Origin: Isoetes taiwanensis
Taxonomy: Eukaryota > Streptophyta > Lycopodiopsida > Isoetales > Isoetaceae
NCBI GenBank assembly: GCA_021234155.1
Contig: JAJEKV010000107.1
Span: 1,072,415 to 1,136,414, forward strand
DNA: 64,000 nucleotides
Reading direction: 5' to 3'
Shown here: positions 36,908 through 49,028 of the stretch, piece after piece
Layout: every line of letters begins with the position of its first letter
How positions within the stretch are numbered: position 1 is the stretch's first letter
The notes under the pieces: generated by a model
The model's database searches: none
Told to the model about the DNA's origin: nothing
Seen by the model: only the letters and a program-made list of their open reading frames with translations
Position numbers and translations under genes: made by a program

Positions 36908-38208
36908 GCTCTGAGCTTTGAGGAGTTCGGGGCAAAATTTCACGGGACTTAATGTAAGCATGAAAGTTTCTGTTTCAAAGCAGGGATGTGGATTCGAGGG
37001 TGGGCGTGACTAGTCTCCCCAAACAAGTAGGACGGAGGCAGAGTGGTGCCGTGGACAGTGATAAGGACCAAGGCATTTCTTGAGTCGGATATCTTCTCTT
37101 AGTTTGTAGTTTTGGCTCGATCTTATGAGCCACGACCTATGATGTGGTTCTTTTCTATTTTAGTTCTTCATGGTTGGACTATTGATAAAGCTTTTGCCAT
37201 GGTTCTAGCTCCTCTTCTTTGGATGCCTAAATGTATGGAAAATAAATCTGAGTAGGCTGTTTTAAAGAGAAGCGAAATATGGCATGATGCGGGGATCAGA
37301 ATATTTACTAACCCTATGACACGGGCATAATCTCAGTTTTGTTAGTGCGAGATAATGAGGAACACCATCTATCATCATGGTGTGCAATGGACTCTATGCT
37401 TTACCAAAAAGGATTCAAACTAGAGCTGAGCCCGTTGAGAAGAAGGCGAAATGATTTTAGCTCGAAGTTTGACATAGAAGAAAAAATGAGAAGGCTACCA
37501 TCTGGTCTCTCTTGGTTGAAAGGAATGTAGTGAAGTGCATTCATTTGCATGTGAGGAATCGACCTGAGATAGCATCTATTTTATAGGCTTTAGGAACCTG
37601 AGCATTCTTGGCCTAATATTATTATTTTCTTCCACTTATCCGTTTTTGAGTTCACTAAATGAATTGCCACTAACGACTTGCCCCCATTGACCTTGGAGGA
37701 TTGTGTAATGGAGTTGGTGAAAGTGTTTATCTTATTGCAGGTTGTCGGCATGAATTAAGTACTTTTACGGATCGTAATAGGCTCCATTTCATTTCTCTTA
37801 TCTTGAGGGGCACGTTGAAAATTCTCTGCTCTTGGTGATGCGATAGAAGGCATCAATAAAATAAAGACCGGTCAACTTATCGATATCGAACAAGAAGGCG
37901 GTTGACCCCGTGACCGCGAGGTGAACAATGGCTGCCAAGGTGGACTCATGGACAATGCTTTTCAGTTCATGGTGAAAAATAAAGGCATAGATCTGGTGGC
38001 TATCCTTAATGATTGTTAACAGTTGAATTCTCGGGTAGTAAATATTGATGCTTATAATGATGTTACGCCAAACAGTGAAAAATCACTGATGAGTGCAGTA
38101 GCAAACCAGCCAGTAAGCGTCGCCATTGAAGGTGCAGGTTCCTCGTTCCAGAGTTATTCAAGAGTTCCAGGGTTACAGACTTCACATGGACACCACAAAT
38201 ACAGTTAG
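36908..38208 (+). pseudogene. Papain-type (RD21-like) cysteine protease relic
   Basis: Pieces appear in family order. The end of the prodomain, ALSFEEFGAKFHGT, is at 36,908. The mature start, LPKQVGRRQSGAVDSDKDQG, is at 37,015 (family LPKSVDWR.KGAVTPVKDQG). After a gap of about 730 bp, where plant genes often have an intron, FSALGDAIEGINKIKTGQLI starts at 37,822, then NNGCQGGLMDNAFQFMVKN and finally [12 protein letters not shown] with [19 protein letters not shown]. The catalytic GSCW box reads as GGG GCA CGT TGA (37,807-37,818): the nucleophile Cys is Arg and Trp is a stop. The His and Asn catalytic region is absent. It cannot encode an active protease as read. Confidence 0.85.
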
Positions 38209-38700
38209 GTTATTTTCTTTTTTCTTGGTGGCCATGCCTAGGTTCAAATCCTAGGGGGCACTTTCAAAGCTATTTGTTTTAATAAACTATAACTCCACTC
38301 GTTATTCTTAATGTATATTCTAATAACGAGAATCTAGTGTTCCAGTGTTCCTTGGGCTATAAGATGGTATGATGCCTGTTTCGTGGTTACGGTTATTATG
38401 GCTTTTTGCGGATGGATTTTCGAATAGGTCTTTAAAGAGATTCTAAGATTCTCTAGCTCCAATGACAAGGATGATATTTTATCTTGTCTTGGTCTACATT
38501 GACCAGTTGGATCCATATTACATCAATATAGCAACATCATTATGACGGGCTTTTCTTTTCTATCCTCATCACATTTATCCTTTTATCAATATAACACATA
38601 TAATAACATATAATAATAATACATATGACACATATAATATCATTCGAATTTTTTCTAGTTTGTTCGTCAATTCTTAAGGCCCCGAAGGAAAAAAAATTTT

Positions 38701-39095
38701 GGGTTAACACACAAACCATTATATCCAACACTTTAAAATTAAATCCCCTTGAAACCCCCCTTTGGTTTAGGTGCATATTCACGGGGGTGGCGTAGAGGCG
38801 GCGAGAGCCCCTAAAATTATGTTTTGATGTACAAAATCAACACCATGTAGTATATTACCACAAATCTTATAGTATTTTGTAAAACTTGTTATCTGAAGAT
38901 AGCAAGTTTTTGTACATGCATACCCACAAGCGAGGAACTTTTAATGCGGTGTAGATTAAGGAATAAAGGGTGAATATGCCTATCCAGCGACTCTCGATGC
39001 CGGAGTCACCCAGGTGTGAATATGCACCTAAACCAAGGGGGTTTCAAGGGGATTTAATTTTAAAGTGTTGGATATAATGGTTTGTGTGTTAACCC
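38701..39095. mobile_element. Foldback MITE, 395 bp, ~80-bp inverted ends
   Basis: GGGTTAACACACAAACCATT at 38,701 is mirrored by the 3' end at 39,095. The arms match for about 80 bases with one 2-bp indel. No clear target duplication is seen. A truncated relative is at 6,361-6,692. It encodes nothing. Confidence 0.8.
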
Positions 39096-42000
39096 AAATC
39101 AGGTCTACATGCTCATAGGGAGCCTCTTTAGATTTGTATTCAAATTTTGGATTTGAATGATTAGGTTTAGATACAACAAAATCTTTGTCTCTCCTCCTTT
39201 TAATCCATAGTATTGCTTATTTCTGCATTTTGTATTCCGAATCAAGTGCTCCATTCATGTTAGTTGTGATATGTACTAAACCATTATTGTTGCTTTTTGT
39301 ATAGTATAATCGTTCTTCTCTAGCACCCAGCAATTCTCTGGCAGGCGCAGTTGTATGCTCTTTTATGGTATGTACCTTCTATATTACGTCACATTGGGGT
39401 TGCAACTTGGCCCAATTTTAGGTCGTTATAGCCGGGGACCCTTGCAACCTATGTCATCCGTTTCTCAAGTTGTAAAAGCTTTCAAAGAGACAATTTATTT
39501 GTGGTTGGCACTTTCGTTACAATGTCTATTTTAAAATAGTATGCATGGCTTAACTATGATGATACCCACCATGTTCACATTTTCTTACATTTAGAAATGA
39601 TGTTTACAGTAGCATAATTAACCATCTGACTTGGGCCAAGCAGAGAAAACTTGAGATGTCAGAGTGTGGCATCTTGAAACATAACCATTTTAGTCTTAGC
39701 TCTCAGGAAAGAACCATTCAAGGAATTGGTATCGTGCAATTGTTTCATGCTTAAGGGTGCCCTCAGTGACTTATATTCAATATTTCGGGGATAACCCGTG
39801 ACTTATAGTCCTGCATTTATTCACCTGATGAAAGATTCATTGATGCCGTGGCAATTATTTCCAGAATCTATTAACAATCAGCTTGCCTCATGCTTATGGA
39901 AGTGTAGATCCATCCTAAACTCACATATAAACAAATTAAAGCTGGATGTTCATTCACCTGGAATATTTGCCAAACAAGCCCGAACAATTGGAAGTCTTAG
40001 ATTATATGCAGGAATAGTTACATAAGGTTAAGATTCTTTGTTGTTTTAAGGTATGTACATTACAAAAGCATTATCTTGGCTTCTCTCCTATATGGCTGCA
40101 ATGTTGTGGTTATTTATAAGTGACAAGTTCAACTAAATTTTTTTCCTCTCGCTTATTCTAATTCTAATTCTAATTCTTATTCTAGCTTCTGCTTTAAATC
40201 CAGAATATTTAGGCGATATCGGTTCAGACCATCCTTTGAGCTGCTATTTGTCTGGAAGGTCATCCACTTCTATTTGTGGATGTTCCTTTGCTTCTCTGCG
40301 ATGAAGCGATATACTGTAGCATTTACCTGTGGATACACTCTATGTGGGAGATTATTGTCCACATATATATCACATGATAGTCATTATCAACAATTGTCAT
40401 CATGAACTTCTGAATACTATTGCTGTTGCTGCTACACTGACATTCAGGCCATTTACCACTTTGGGTAGTTATTGTCATGGTGCAAAAGCAATAAATGGCA
40501 ACATTTGAGTTGCACTTCTGCTTGTGATTATTTGGATTCTTGCACAATTCATGGCATCGATCTCTTCATTCCTACATATACATGAAAATTTAAAACTTTG
40601 GAGAAAGCAAAGTCATTCCTTGAACAAGTTAAATTAAGACGTAAATATTAAGTGTTGTTTAAGAAGAAAGGTGTTCAGACTTCTCCTAGCACATTCAAAT
40701 ATTCAACAGCAGGCCTTTTAGAAATATTACTACCATCATGACATTGCAGAATCCATAGTGCTTTTTCTTGTCGTGATAGTTTATACACAAAACAAATTGT
40801 TTGTTGTTGCAAGCATTTAAGAGACTTCAAGGCTCCCTCACACAGATGCTGCAATTAATTTTATATTTCTATCATTATGTTTATCTATTGTTATTTAGAC
40901 TTAGCTGTTCATCTTTGCTAGAAGAAGCAGCTATGGCAGCCTCATTCTTCCTTGCTTGCTTTGTTGGAGATTGTGCAAGCAAGGGCTCCATTTACGAGCT
41001 AAGTATTCCTTTTTCATTTCTTTAGCGATGTACTCACATATTTCTTCTTTCACCTAGCAGGTAAATGAAAACATCACCAACAGGTACCGCTTGATCTAAA
41101 TTTGGCAGGGAGTTGCAGTGAGTTGCATGAATTGTTAAACACTTGGAATAGTCTTTGTTCTAGGATTCAAGTAGCTATGAACTATGTATATCGCATCGCA
41201 TCTCCATTGCGTAACTGCTCTTTTATCTTATCTATTCTCCATTGAATTACGTTTTTTATTCTTATGTTTGGCTACTCTGATTTTCATTCCTAGCTGAGCT
41301 CAATATTGGACTTGAATATTTTATTACACGCAACTATTTAGGGCGAATTTGGATATCGATCTGGTAAGAAATTGGCCCACTATTTGAAGCATTGATAGCA
41401 GAGGATAAATGATGCCAATAGGCTTTTTCCATTGCCGTTTCTTTGGTTCAAAATGCATCGGCATGACATTTTTATCTTAATATTATTGTTAGATGTACAT
41501 AATGATCTACTCTGCAATTTATTCTGATGCATCATGTGTTCTTATATGTGTTCTTTGGTACATCTCTTCTTTCCCGTGACTCCTTATTGAAGGTTTAACC
41601 CCGCCTGTCTTGATTGTGTCGATGAGAGACCTACTTCATAGCGATCTTGAAAATATCAAGTGGGCATCCATTTTCCGTTGCGTTTTATGGAGGTGAGGTT
41701 ATTTTTGTAATGCAATCAATGTGTTCTCTTTTATTCACTCTTACTGTATCTTTGTAGGCATCCATGTGGCAGATTTGTCGAATCACTGCTTGCTCTTTGG
41801 CCACTTGCTCTTTACCCAGTCGCTGAAGCTTAAAACAAATTCACAGGTTGTATAGCTGGAGGTGGTTATTATATTACTTCACTACAGATTAGCGACTAAT
41901 AAACTATATTATTTATATCTTAAACTGGGATGTTTATTGTCACATTGACATATCTGAACATACTTCTAGACCCATTTTAATAGTAACATATCTTCAAAGC

Positions 42001-43344
42001 ATGTGATAAAACAATAAATAAGAATTTTGAAATTGCATTGAAGTAGGTCTTATGTGGCATCTTGAAATTTTATAATCATACTTAATTAAACAATGTCAAA
42101 TCTTTTCGTGTATCTTGAATGGTAGCTTATCTATGGGCATTTTTAAATCTTGAAGGTCTCTAAAGCCAAGAGAGAAGCTTATTTGATAACATGGTGAATA
42201 TAGAATCAAGTATAAAATTATCCAATAAAAGACATAAAATTTTCTAAAAACGACACGTCGCAATATCAAAACTATAGACTATAAAGTACAACCTTAGTGT
42301 TATTTTAATTGAAATCAACTTCTATTCTACACTTAGCATAAAATAGAGTCCTCTTTTCTAAGTCACAATTCTTCACTCACACCTATGAAATACTATGCGC
42401 TCCAATTCCGAAAAGGTTATAATAAATTTTCCTAAGTCACAAACAAAGAAGGGCCACACTTTTTCACTCACATCTATGAAACACTATGCGCTCCAATTGT
42501 GAAAAGGTTATGATAAATACAGGGCAGCAGATGCCACGATACTCCTATGATACTCCTACTGTAGTTATAAATGTAGGGTACCAATGCAATTGTACTTCGA
42601 TTGTTGCTTAGTTATCTATCCTTATCAGTCAACAAAGTGGAAACCAATTTTAAGAAGTGAACTTCTTCTAACAAATCCACCTATTAGTCAACAAAGTGGA
42701 AACCAATTTTAAAAAGTGAACTTCTTCTACCACATCCACCTGAGTCACGCAACCCCAAACAGCACATACCACTAAGTCTCTAATATGCAAGCTATACCAT
42801 ATAAGGCATCAGCTCTTATCTTGGCACTACTGTTTCTATGGCTCATCAATTTGGCTTTGTCTAGCAAGATATCATCTAAATTGCTTGAAATATCTTTTAA
42901 TATCCAACATTGTTGTAACCATCATCATCATTTTGATGTTAGACTCAATCTCCTAAAACTGCTCCAATCAAATGTCATTATATAGAATATAAACTTATCC
43001 TAGAAGGTCTTTATATCTTTTTAGTATTTAATGTACCCATTCAACCTACTGCCTATTTATGTCTACATGATATGCTCATCATGATATGCTATCATGATGG
43101 CAAGAACTAGCAATAGAACATCATATATTCGGGCATGAACTAGAACGTTAAAATAAGAAAGAAAAGGAAGAGAGGATACAATTGTGTTTCCAAGTGGGAA
43201 TGCAAGTATGCAAATTTAGTGCTTCACTGTTGCTTCTACAATCTTCGAATAAAAATCTTCATGCTCCGGATCTTTTTTGTAGTACTAAAGAACCACCTCT
43301 TTCAATTGTTACTAAGCCCGCAAGTAAGACACCATAACTAGTGT
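39096..43344. other. No recognised gene; small local repeats
   Basis: AT-rich. A (TTCTAA)n-like run lies near 40,153-40,183. CACTATGCGCTCCAATT, CACTCACA and related pieces are doubled at about 42,370-42,519. A 59-bp unit starting GTCAACAAAGTGGAAACC is doubled at 42,628-42,741. A 21-codon exon-like stretch between TTTTGTATAG and GTATGT near 39,304-39,366 was not identified. Confidence 0.5.
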
Positions 43345-45205
43345 TTTTGTTTTGGGATATTTAATTAGGGTCCGAAACCATGTATAATATAAAGCCCACG
43401 AGATTGAAACGGCTTGAACCTCTGCTTCTCATCATTTTTTAATTATTGCCATGCAAGACCTATGCATTTGCCTGTTTCTATATGTTTCATTTTTTTTATT
43501 AATCCCATCAGCAGCGTTCCAAATAACCATCTTATGACTCTGATATGGCCCCTCTATTGTGGCCAAAAATGTCGTATTAAACTCCGTCTTTTCCATTACC
43601 CATTCTTCAGAGAGGCCCCATTCTAACTCAAGCGATTGCAAAGCTGAATTTAGTATGCAAAAGTGTTAAAGAATGGAATATGATTTATTTTGAGGTGTTT
43701 TGTATTGAAGTATCAAGAATGAAGTATTAGATAGAAACCATCTTTTAGATAACACTGTAGTCATTGTGCTCTCTGATCCCTGCATTGTTAAATTGCAGAC
43801 ATTCATTCAAAGATGGGGCAATTTGTACATGCTACCACAGTGTGCATCACAGCAAAAGCATATCATCTTTTCATTCAGGTACAATTCTTGATACTTGCTA
43901 AGATGAGTCCAGGCTTATTTTGATGCTTGCGTTGTTCCCTTGCAGGATGCTCATGGGAGTAAGCGATGGGTGAAACAATAAGCTAGGTTATATCCACCAT
44001 CCAGTTCAATGGAAGTCTAAAAATAGATATCTCTGACAAAGAATAAATGGTTTTCCATGGATGTAATTATTTGCTCAAGGTAAAATTTTCCAGAGCAAAC
44101 GATCACATTACAAGAATTTTTGAACAATTTAAAATCAATGTCACCGTGCCCGGCATTTTATATGCGGTTCACCTTTTGGCTTTAGTAAGCGAGGAGTGAA
44201 GGGAAAACATTGTCCGGCATATGGATTAGACAACCAACAATTTAAAATTTCGGTTTATTTGTGGTGATTCGTTTGTGAAAAGAGAAATTTCGTTTTGGAA
44301 GAGGTTGAAGGGCATACTTATGAATATTACTAAAAAAGAAGATGCCACCATTTATGATATCGTTGGAGTTTTTAGAAATTGTAAATAGATCAATGCTCTA
44401 TTCTGCTATATGGAGTCTTTGCCAAGCGAGGTTTATTCATGGTGCTAATGCATAACGGACTTGGATCCAAGGAGGCACATTGCATTACACCATGCAATGT
44501 CAAACAAGGATGGATCAGCATATGATGAGCGATTTTGAGCAAGGATCAGCATATGATGAATGAACTTGCATACGTCTCCTAATGAAAAGATAGGAAATTT
44601 AAAAGAAAAAATAGAAAATATTAATAGGAACGGGCCAATGCTAATGCCCATGTAATGTAAAGAAATATTAATCACAAAAAATATTAACAGGAATGGGCCA
44701 ATGCTAATGCACATGTAATATCAACTTCTTTCTATCATATGTCGACATTACTCTTTGAAGCGTCGACATTACTCTTTGAAAGCGAGGGGATTCTTGATAT
44801 TGGCGTGTGCGGCATCAAAGTATTCATTCTATCGAAGGATGGAAATGCTTCCGCTTGAATCGATGACAGATCGAGATATACAACATATCCTTTGAGTGTG
44901 AGTCTAATACTTAAAAACCTCTACTTCCAATTTCTTTTTGTTCTCAGTTAAATCTAAGTGCCCTCCCACATTCCTTATAAAGCATTCTTTTCTTTACTAA
45001 AATTCATCCTTTAAGCGTAAAATTAGGACGATGATACTATCATTAGACAATTTCAATAACAAAAATAATTATAAAAAGCAAAATAATGTCCATTCTTGCG
45101 GTATCTACATGTCTTTGTTGTTGGAAGTTGCGGATATGAAGGTTAAAGGCCAAGTAAAACACACACCGGGACATTAGCGGCAAAGCCAGCTTACCACGTT
45201 ACTAG
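43345..45205 (+). repeat. Repeat R, block B copy
   Basis: Continuous version of the R sequence that is interrupted in block A at 4,087-6,692. It starts at TTTTGTTTTGGG, which is internal to R, so its 5' part is missing. It contains the empty hAT-MITE site at 44,947-44,954 and ends ...GTTACTAG before TCTACTTATTT. Confidence 0.85.
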
Positions 45206-48200
45206 TCTACTTATTTAAAAAGTTTTTGGGGTGGGGTGTCTCCCTTTTCCGGCCCGCCGGTAACACTCCATTTTTCGGCCAAAGCGTGATTTTGGCACAA
45301 AAGAAATTATTTTTGGGGCGTGAAGTTTTTGAAGTCCATAATTTTTTTAGTTAATGGTTGATCGGCTAATTCAACGGACCCATCATTTTTTGTGGCGGGA
45401 TGTCGCCATAGCTGGATTCCTCCGCTTTCATTCATTTCTTCATTCCTTCAAAATACAGCTTGAGCACTCACGGCAAACCCTACCTTCCATGGAGTCTGGC
45501 GCCCAAAGTTTCCGCAGTTCCCAGGTAAAACCTTCGGCTTATTCTTGATTGATGTGCGCTTCCAGCGTCGCGGGCGACCTCTCTCAATCGGATCGTTTCT
45601 TTTCAGTAGGAGAACTCTCATCATTTTTTTCGCGCGGGAGGGTGGCCTGCTTTGCCGATATTTGGTAGGAGATTGGAGCGAAGGCATTCTTGGAGCCGTT
45701 TATTCTCCTCACAATTTTTGGAGCCCTTCTTGCGAGATTACGAAGCCCCGTTCTTACCTTGAGGTTTGCTTCTTTGACTTTATTTTAGCCCCTTCAATCT
45801 TCAACGATACTAAAATATTCAAAGTCGTTAACTTTGTGAATCTGTATTGTGCAGGGAAACTCTGTGTTGAAAGGGTTGCATAGTATTATTTGAAATCTTA
45901 CCGTTTAGTTGATTTGAAATCCGATTTCGCCAATCAGAGTTATAGTCCACGATGGGAACGTGAATAGTCACGATTTGCTAGACAATCGGTCTGTGGTAGT
46001 CGGCTAGGAAATGGGTGAAGTCCAGGCATTAGAATTGTCTTGTGGAAGGCGAAACCTGCGGTACTTTTAGTCAAAAACCATTGTACCAATTAGTCCCTAA
46101 TTCTCTTGTAGCCGCTGGTGCGGTTGGTTTACGCATGTATATGGTTTTGCCTTGACATGTGTTGGATAGGCTGTGATCTTTGGGCAATGCAAGGGAATTA
46201 TGTGGGTAAGACATGGTGCTAAAACTAATCTTTGGGATAGACTGGTAAGAGGTTAATCGACTTTAAAATAAGGCTTATTTAATCATAATTCTTGGTCTCT
46301 TGTGGCATAGGAGTATGATCGAATGCTTTTCATACGAGATTTAAGTTGGGCTTGCATGAAGAGATTATTTGTTTTGTGACTATTTTTTTTCTAGTTCATT
46401 AATGTTGTTGCTCTTATCTTTTGACAGATCGATATGACATTGCACAACAAGGAATCGAGCAGTTTATGGAATCATGATCATGGTTAGTCTAGGTTTGTGT
46501 TTTTAGATATTGTAGGCTAAATTTCAAACAAATGGATTTGAAGTTACAATTGTTTTTTCGACATGTTTCTTTTGTTTTTCTTCCTACTACATGACCCTAG
46601 TTGAATGAAGTTAAGTCCTACAAGAGTTCATGGTTTCCTTTTTATTTAAAAGGGGACATCCCTTAATCATTTTGCCATGTGTTTTCAAGGTGAGAAAGAT
46701 GTAATCACGGTGATAACAACTCATTCATCTTTGGATTAGGTCTTTATGTATGGCATATGCTTTTAATTATTTTGCTTTTTCTTTGTTTTATGAATAAGTA
46801 AATATTTTGCTTTTTTTTATTTTATAATATTGTGCTTCTTTAGAAGGTCTGCCCTATAGATTAAGTTATGAACTATCCTTTCATAGCTAACTTAGAAACG
46901 TAATGAAAGTGCGACTCATGACATTGAACACAATATCTAGATGGATCTAATAGGGAAGCTGCATACAAATATTTAAATGCTCTATTTTACAGCCACAAAA
47001 GAGATGACATGAGATACTACATATCTATTTATCAATATTGCAAAGGTTGTATCTGATTTTGACAACGGATATAACGTGACTGTTTGATTTTTATCTGGCG
47101 CAAAGCCAACTCCACTCTTTGCTATCTCCACGGTGCTAAGGATTGCCATGAATTTCTTGAATTAAAGTGGAACTTCAACATGTCATATATGAATATGAGT
47201 GAAGTAGAGGCTTTTCAAGCAAGAGGTAACTAATGCATGAATTTCATTGCACATATTTCTCATTTAGTAGTAAATGACTTTTTGCTAAGCAATATATGCT
47301 TTTGTTAGTTGCAGTCATAGCATCGGGGGTACAAATCATCGAGTACATCCCAAGGTTCCAGAATGTGCTGTTGCTCTTCATTACATGTATTTCCAATTTC
47401 TCAATGTCCAGTTGGGGAACTATAGACCAGAGCATGCAAAAGGATCCTTGCAAGCATAAATGTGTTCTTTTGCAGTCATAGCTGCGGAGGTACAAATTAT
47501 CGATTACATCCCAAGGTTCCAGAATGTGTTGTTGCTCTTCATTACATGTATTCTCAATTTATCAATGTCCAGTTTGGGGATCTTTAGACCGAGTATCGAA
47601 AACTGACACTATAGGGACTAGCGATTGTATGAATTCTAATTGAAAGATAATTCCAAAGCTCTCAAACTATCTTGTGAGGTATGAGGCCTCAATATGCCAG
47701 TAGAAGGATTGAAGATGAGAAGAAGAAAGCCTAATATGGACTTGAATTTTCACCAGCAATAACTTCTGATTGATATACACTTTGCATGTTGTACAATCTA
47801 AGCATGTATTGCAATCATCTATTTCTACCTTATGGAAAAAAAAAGAAGAAAATCAGAGTTCTACAAATCATGTTGCATGCTTTAGATCCATGAATAGTTA
47901 AATGCTTTCTGTTTTTCGCTTTCTTGATGTTGAATTAAGATTATTATGAAGGGCCGAATATGGGGATTAGGTAAGAGGAAGAAAGTTCCAGGATAAAGAT
48001 GGTAGAAAAGTTTGATAAAGATGGGAGAAAAGTTTGATGTGCTGTTGCTCTTCATTACATGTATTTCCAATTTCTCAATGTCCGGTTGGGGATCTATAGA
48101 CCAGAGCATGCAAAAGGATCCTTGCAAGCATAAATGTGTTTTGCAGTCATAGCAGCGGAGGTACAAATTATCGATTACATCCAAAGGTTCGAATGTGCTG

Positions 48201-49028
48201 TTGCTCTTCATTACATGTATTCTCAATTTATCAATGTCCAGTTGGGGATCTTTAGACCAGAGTATCGAAGACAGCACTATAGGGACTAGCAATGTATGAA
48301 TTCCTAATTGAAAGATAATTCTGAATTTTCACCAGCAATAACTTCTGATTGATATACACTTTGCATGTTGTACAATCTGAGCATGTATTGCAATCATCTA
48401 TTTCTACCTTATGGAAAAAAAAGGAAGAAAATCGAGAGTTCTACAAATCATGTTGCGTGCTTTAGATCCATGAATAGTTAAATGCTTTACGTTTTTAAGC
48501 TTTCTTGATCTTTGAATTAAGATTATTATGAAGGGGCGAATATGGGGATTAGGTAAGAGGAAGAAAGTTCCAGGATAAAGATGGGAGAAAAGTTTGATCA
48601 TTTGCAAGTAAACATTGCACCTTCTTCTTATGTTTAACGATGTATGCAACAAAGGGAATCAGTTGCATAAAATGGTGCTCATGGAAAGGCCGTGTTATAT
48701 GGTGTGAAGGTATTTAGTGATCTACTAATTTCACATTACATTTGCCATATATGTATCAAAAACTTCGAGAATCATACCACCGGTCAAGAACCAAACCAAA
48801 CCAAATCGGGGTAAAGTTGAGTAAAAGCACATGCTCTATTTTTGGAAGTTGCACATATGGACATTAAAGAGGAGTAAAAAGCACATGCCGGGAGGCGTCA
48901 AGAACCCAAACCAAACCAAATCAGGGTAAAGTTGAGTAAAAGCACATGCTCTATTTTGGAAGTTGCACATATGGGCGTTAAAGTGGAGTAAAGCACATGC
49001 CCAGCAACGCCGGGCACCCGTTTACTAG
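45206..49028 (+). mobile_element. Candidate non-autonomous Helitron, block B copy
   Basis: Collinear with 7,291-11,188, with the same TCTACTTATTTAAAA start and GCCGGGCACCCGTTTACTAG end. Its presence in both blocks at the same place shows it was there before the duplication. Confidence 0.5.

Noticed and set aside
38237-38261. tRNA gene: CCTAGGTTCAAATCCTAGG followed by GGGGCAC looks like a T-arm, B box and acceptor strand
   Set aside because: No matching GTGCCCC acceptor half, A box, D-arm or anticodon arm is found upstream, so at most a tRNA or SINE remnant.
38701-39095. Target-site duplication for the foldback MITE
   Set aside because: Flanks AAAATTTT and AAATCAGG do not form a direct repeat of 2, 3, 8 or 9 bp; only an extra TTT extends the inverted repeat.
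41764-41836. Exon after CTGTATCTTTGTAG reading HPCGRFVESLLALWPLALYP
   Set aside because: A good acceptor and a 24-codon frame, but no family recognised and no neighbouring exon found.
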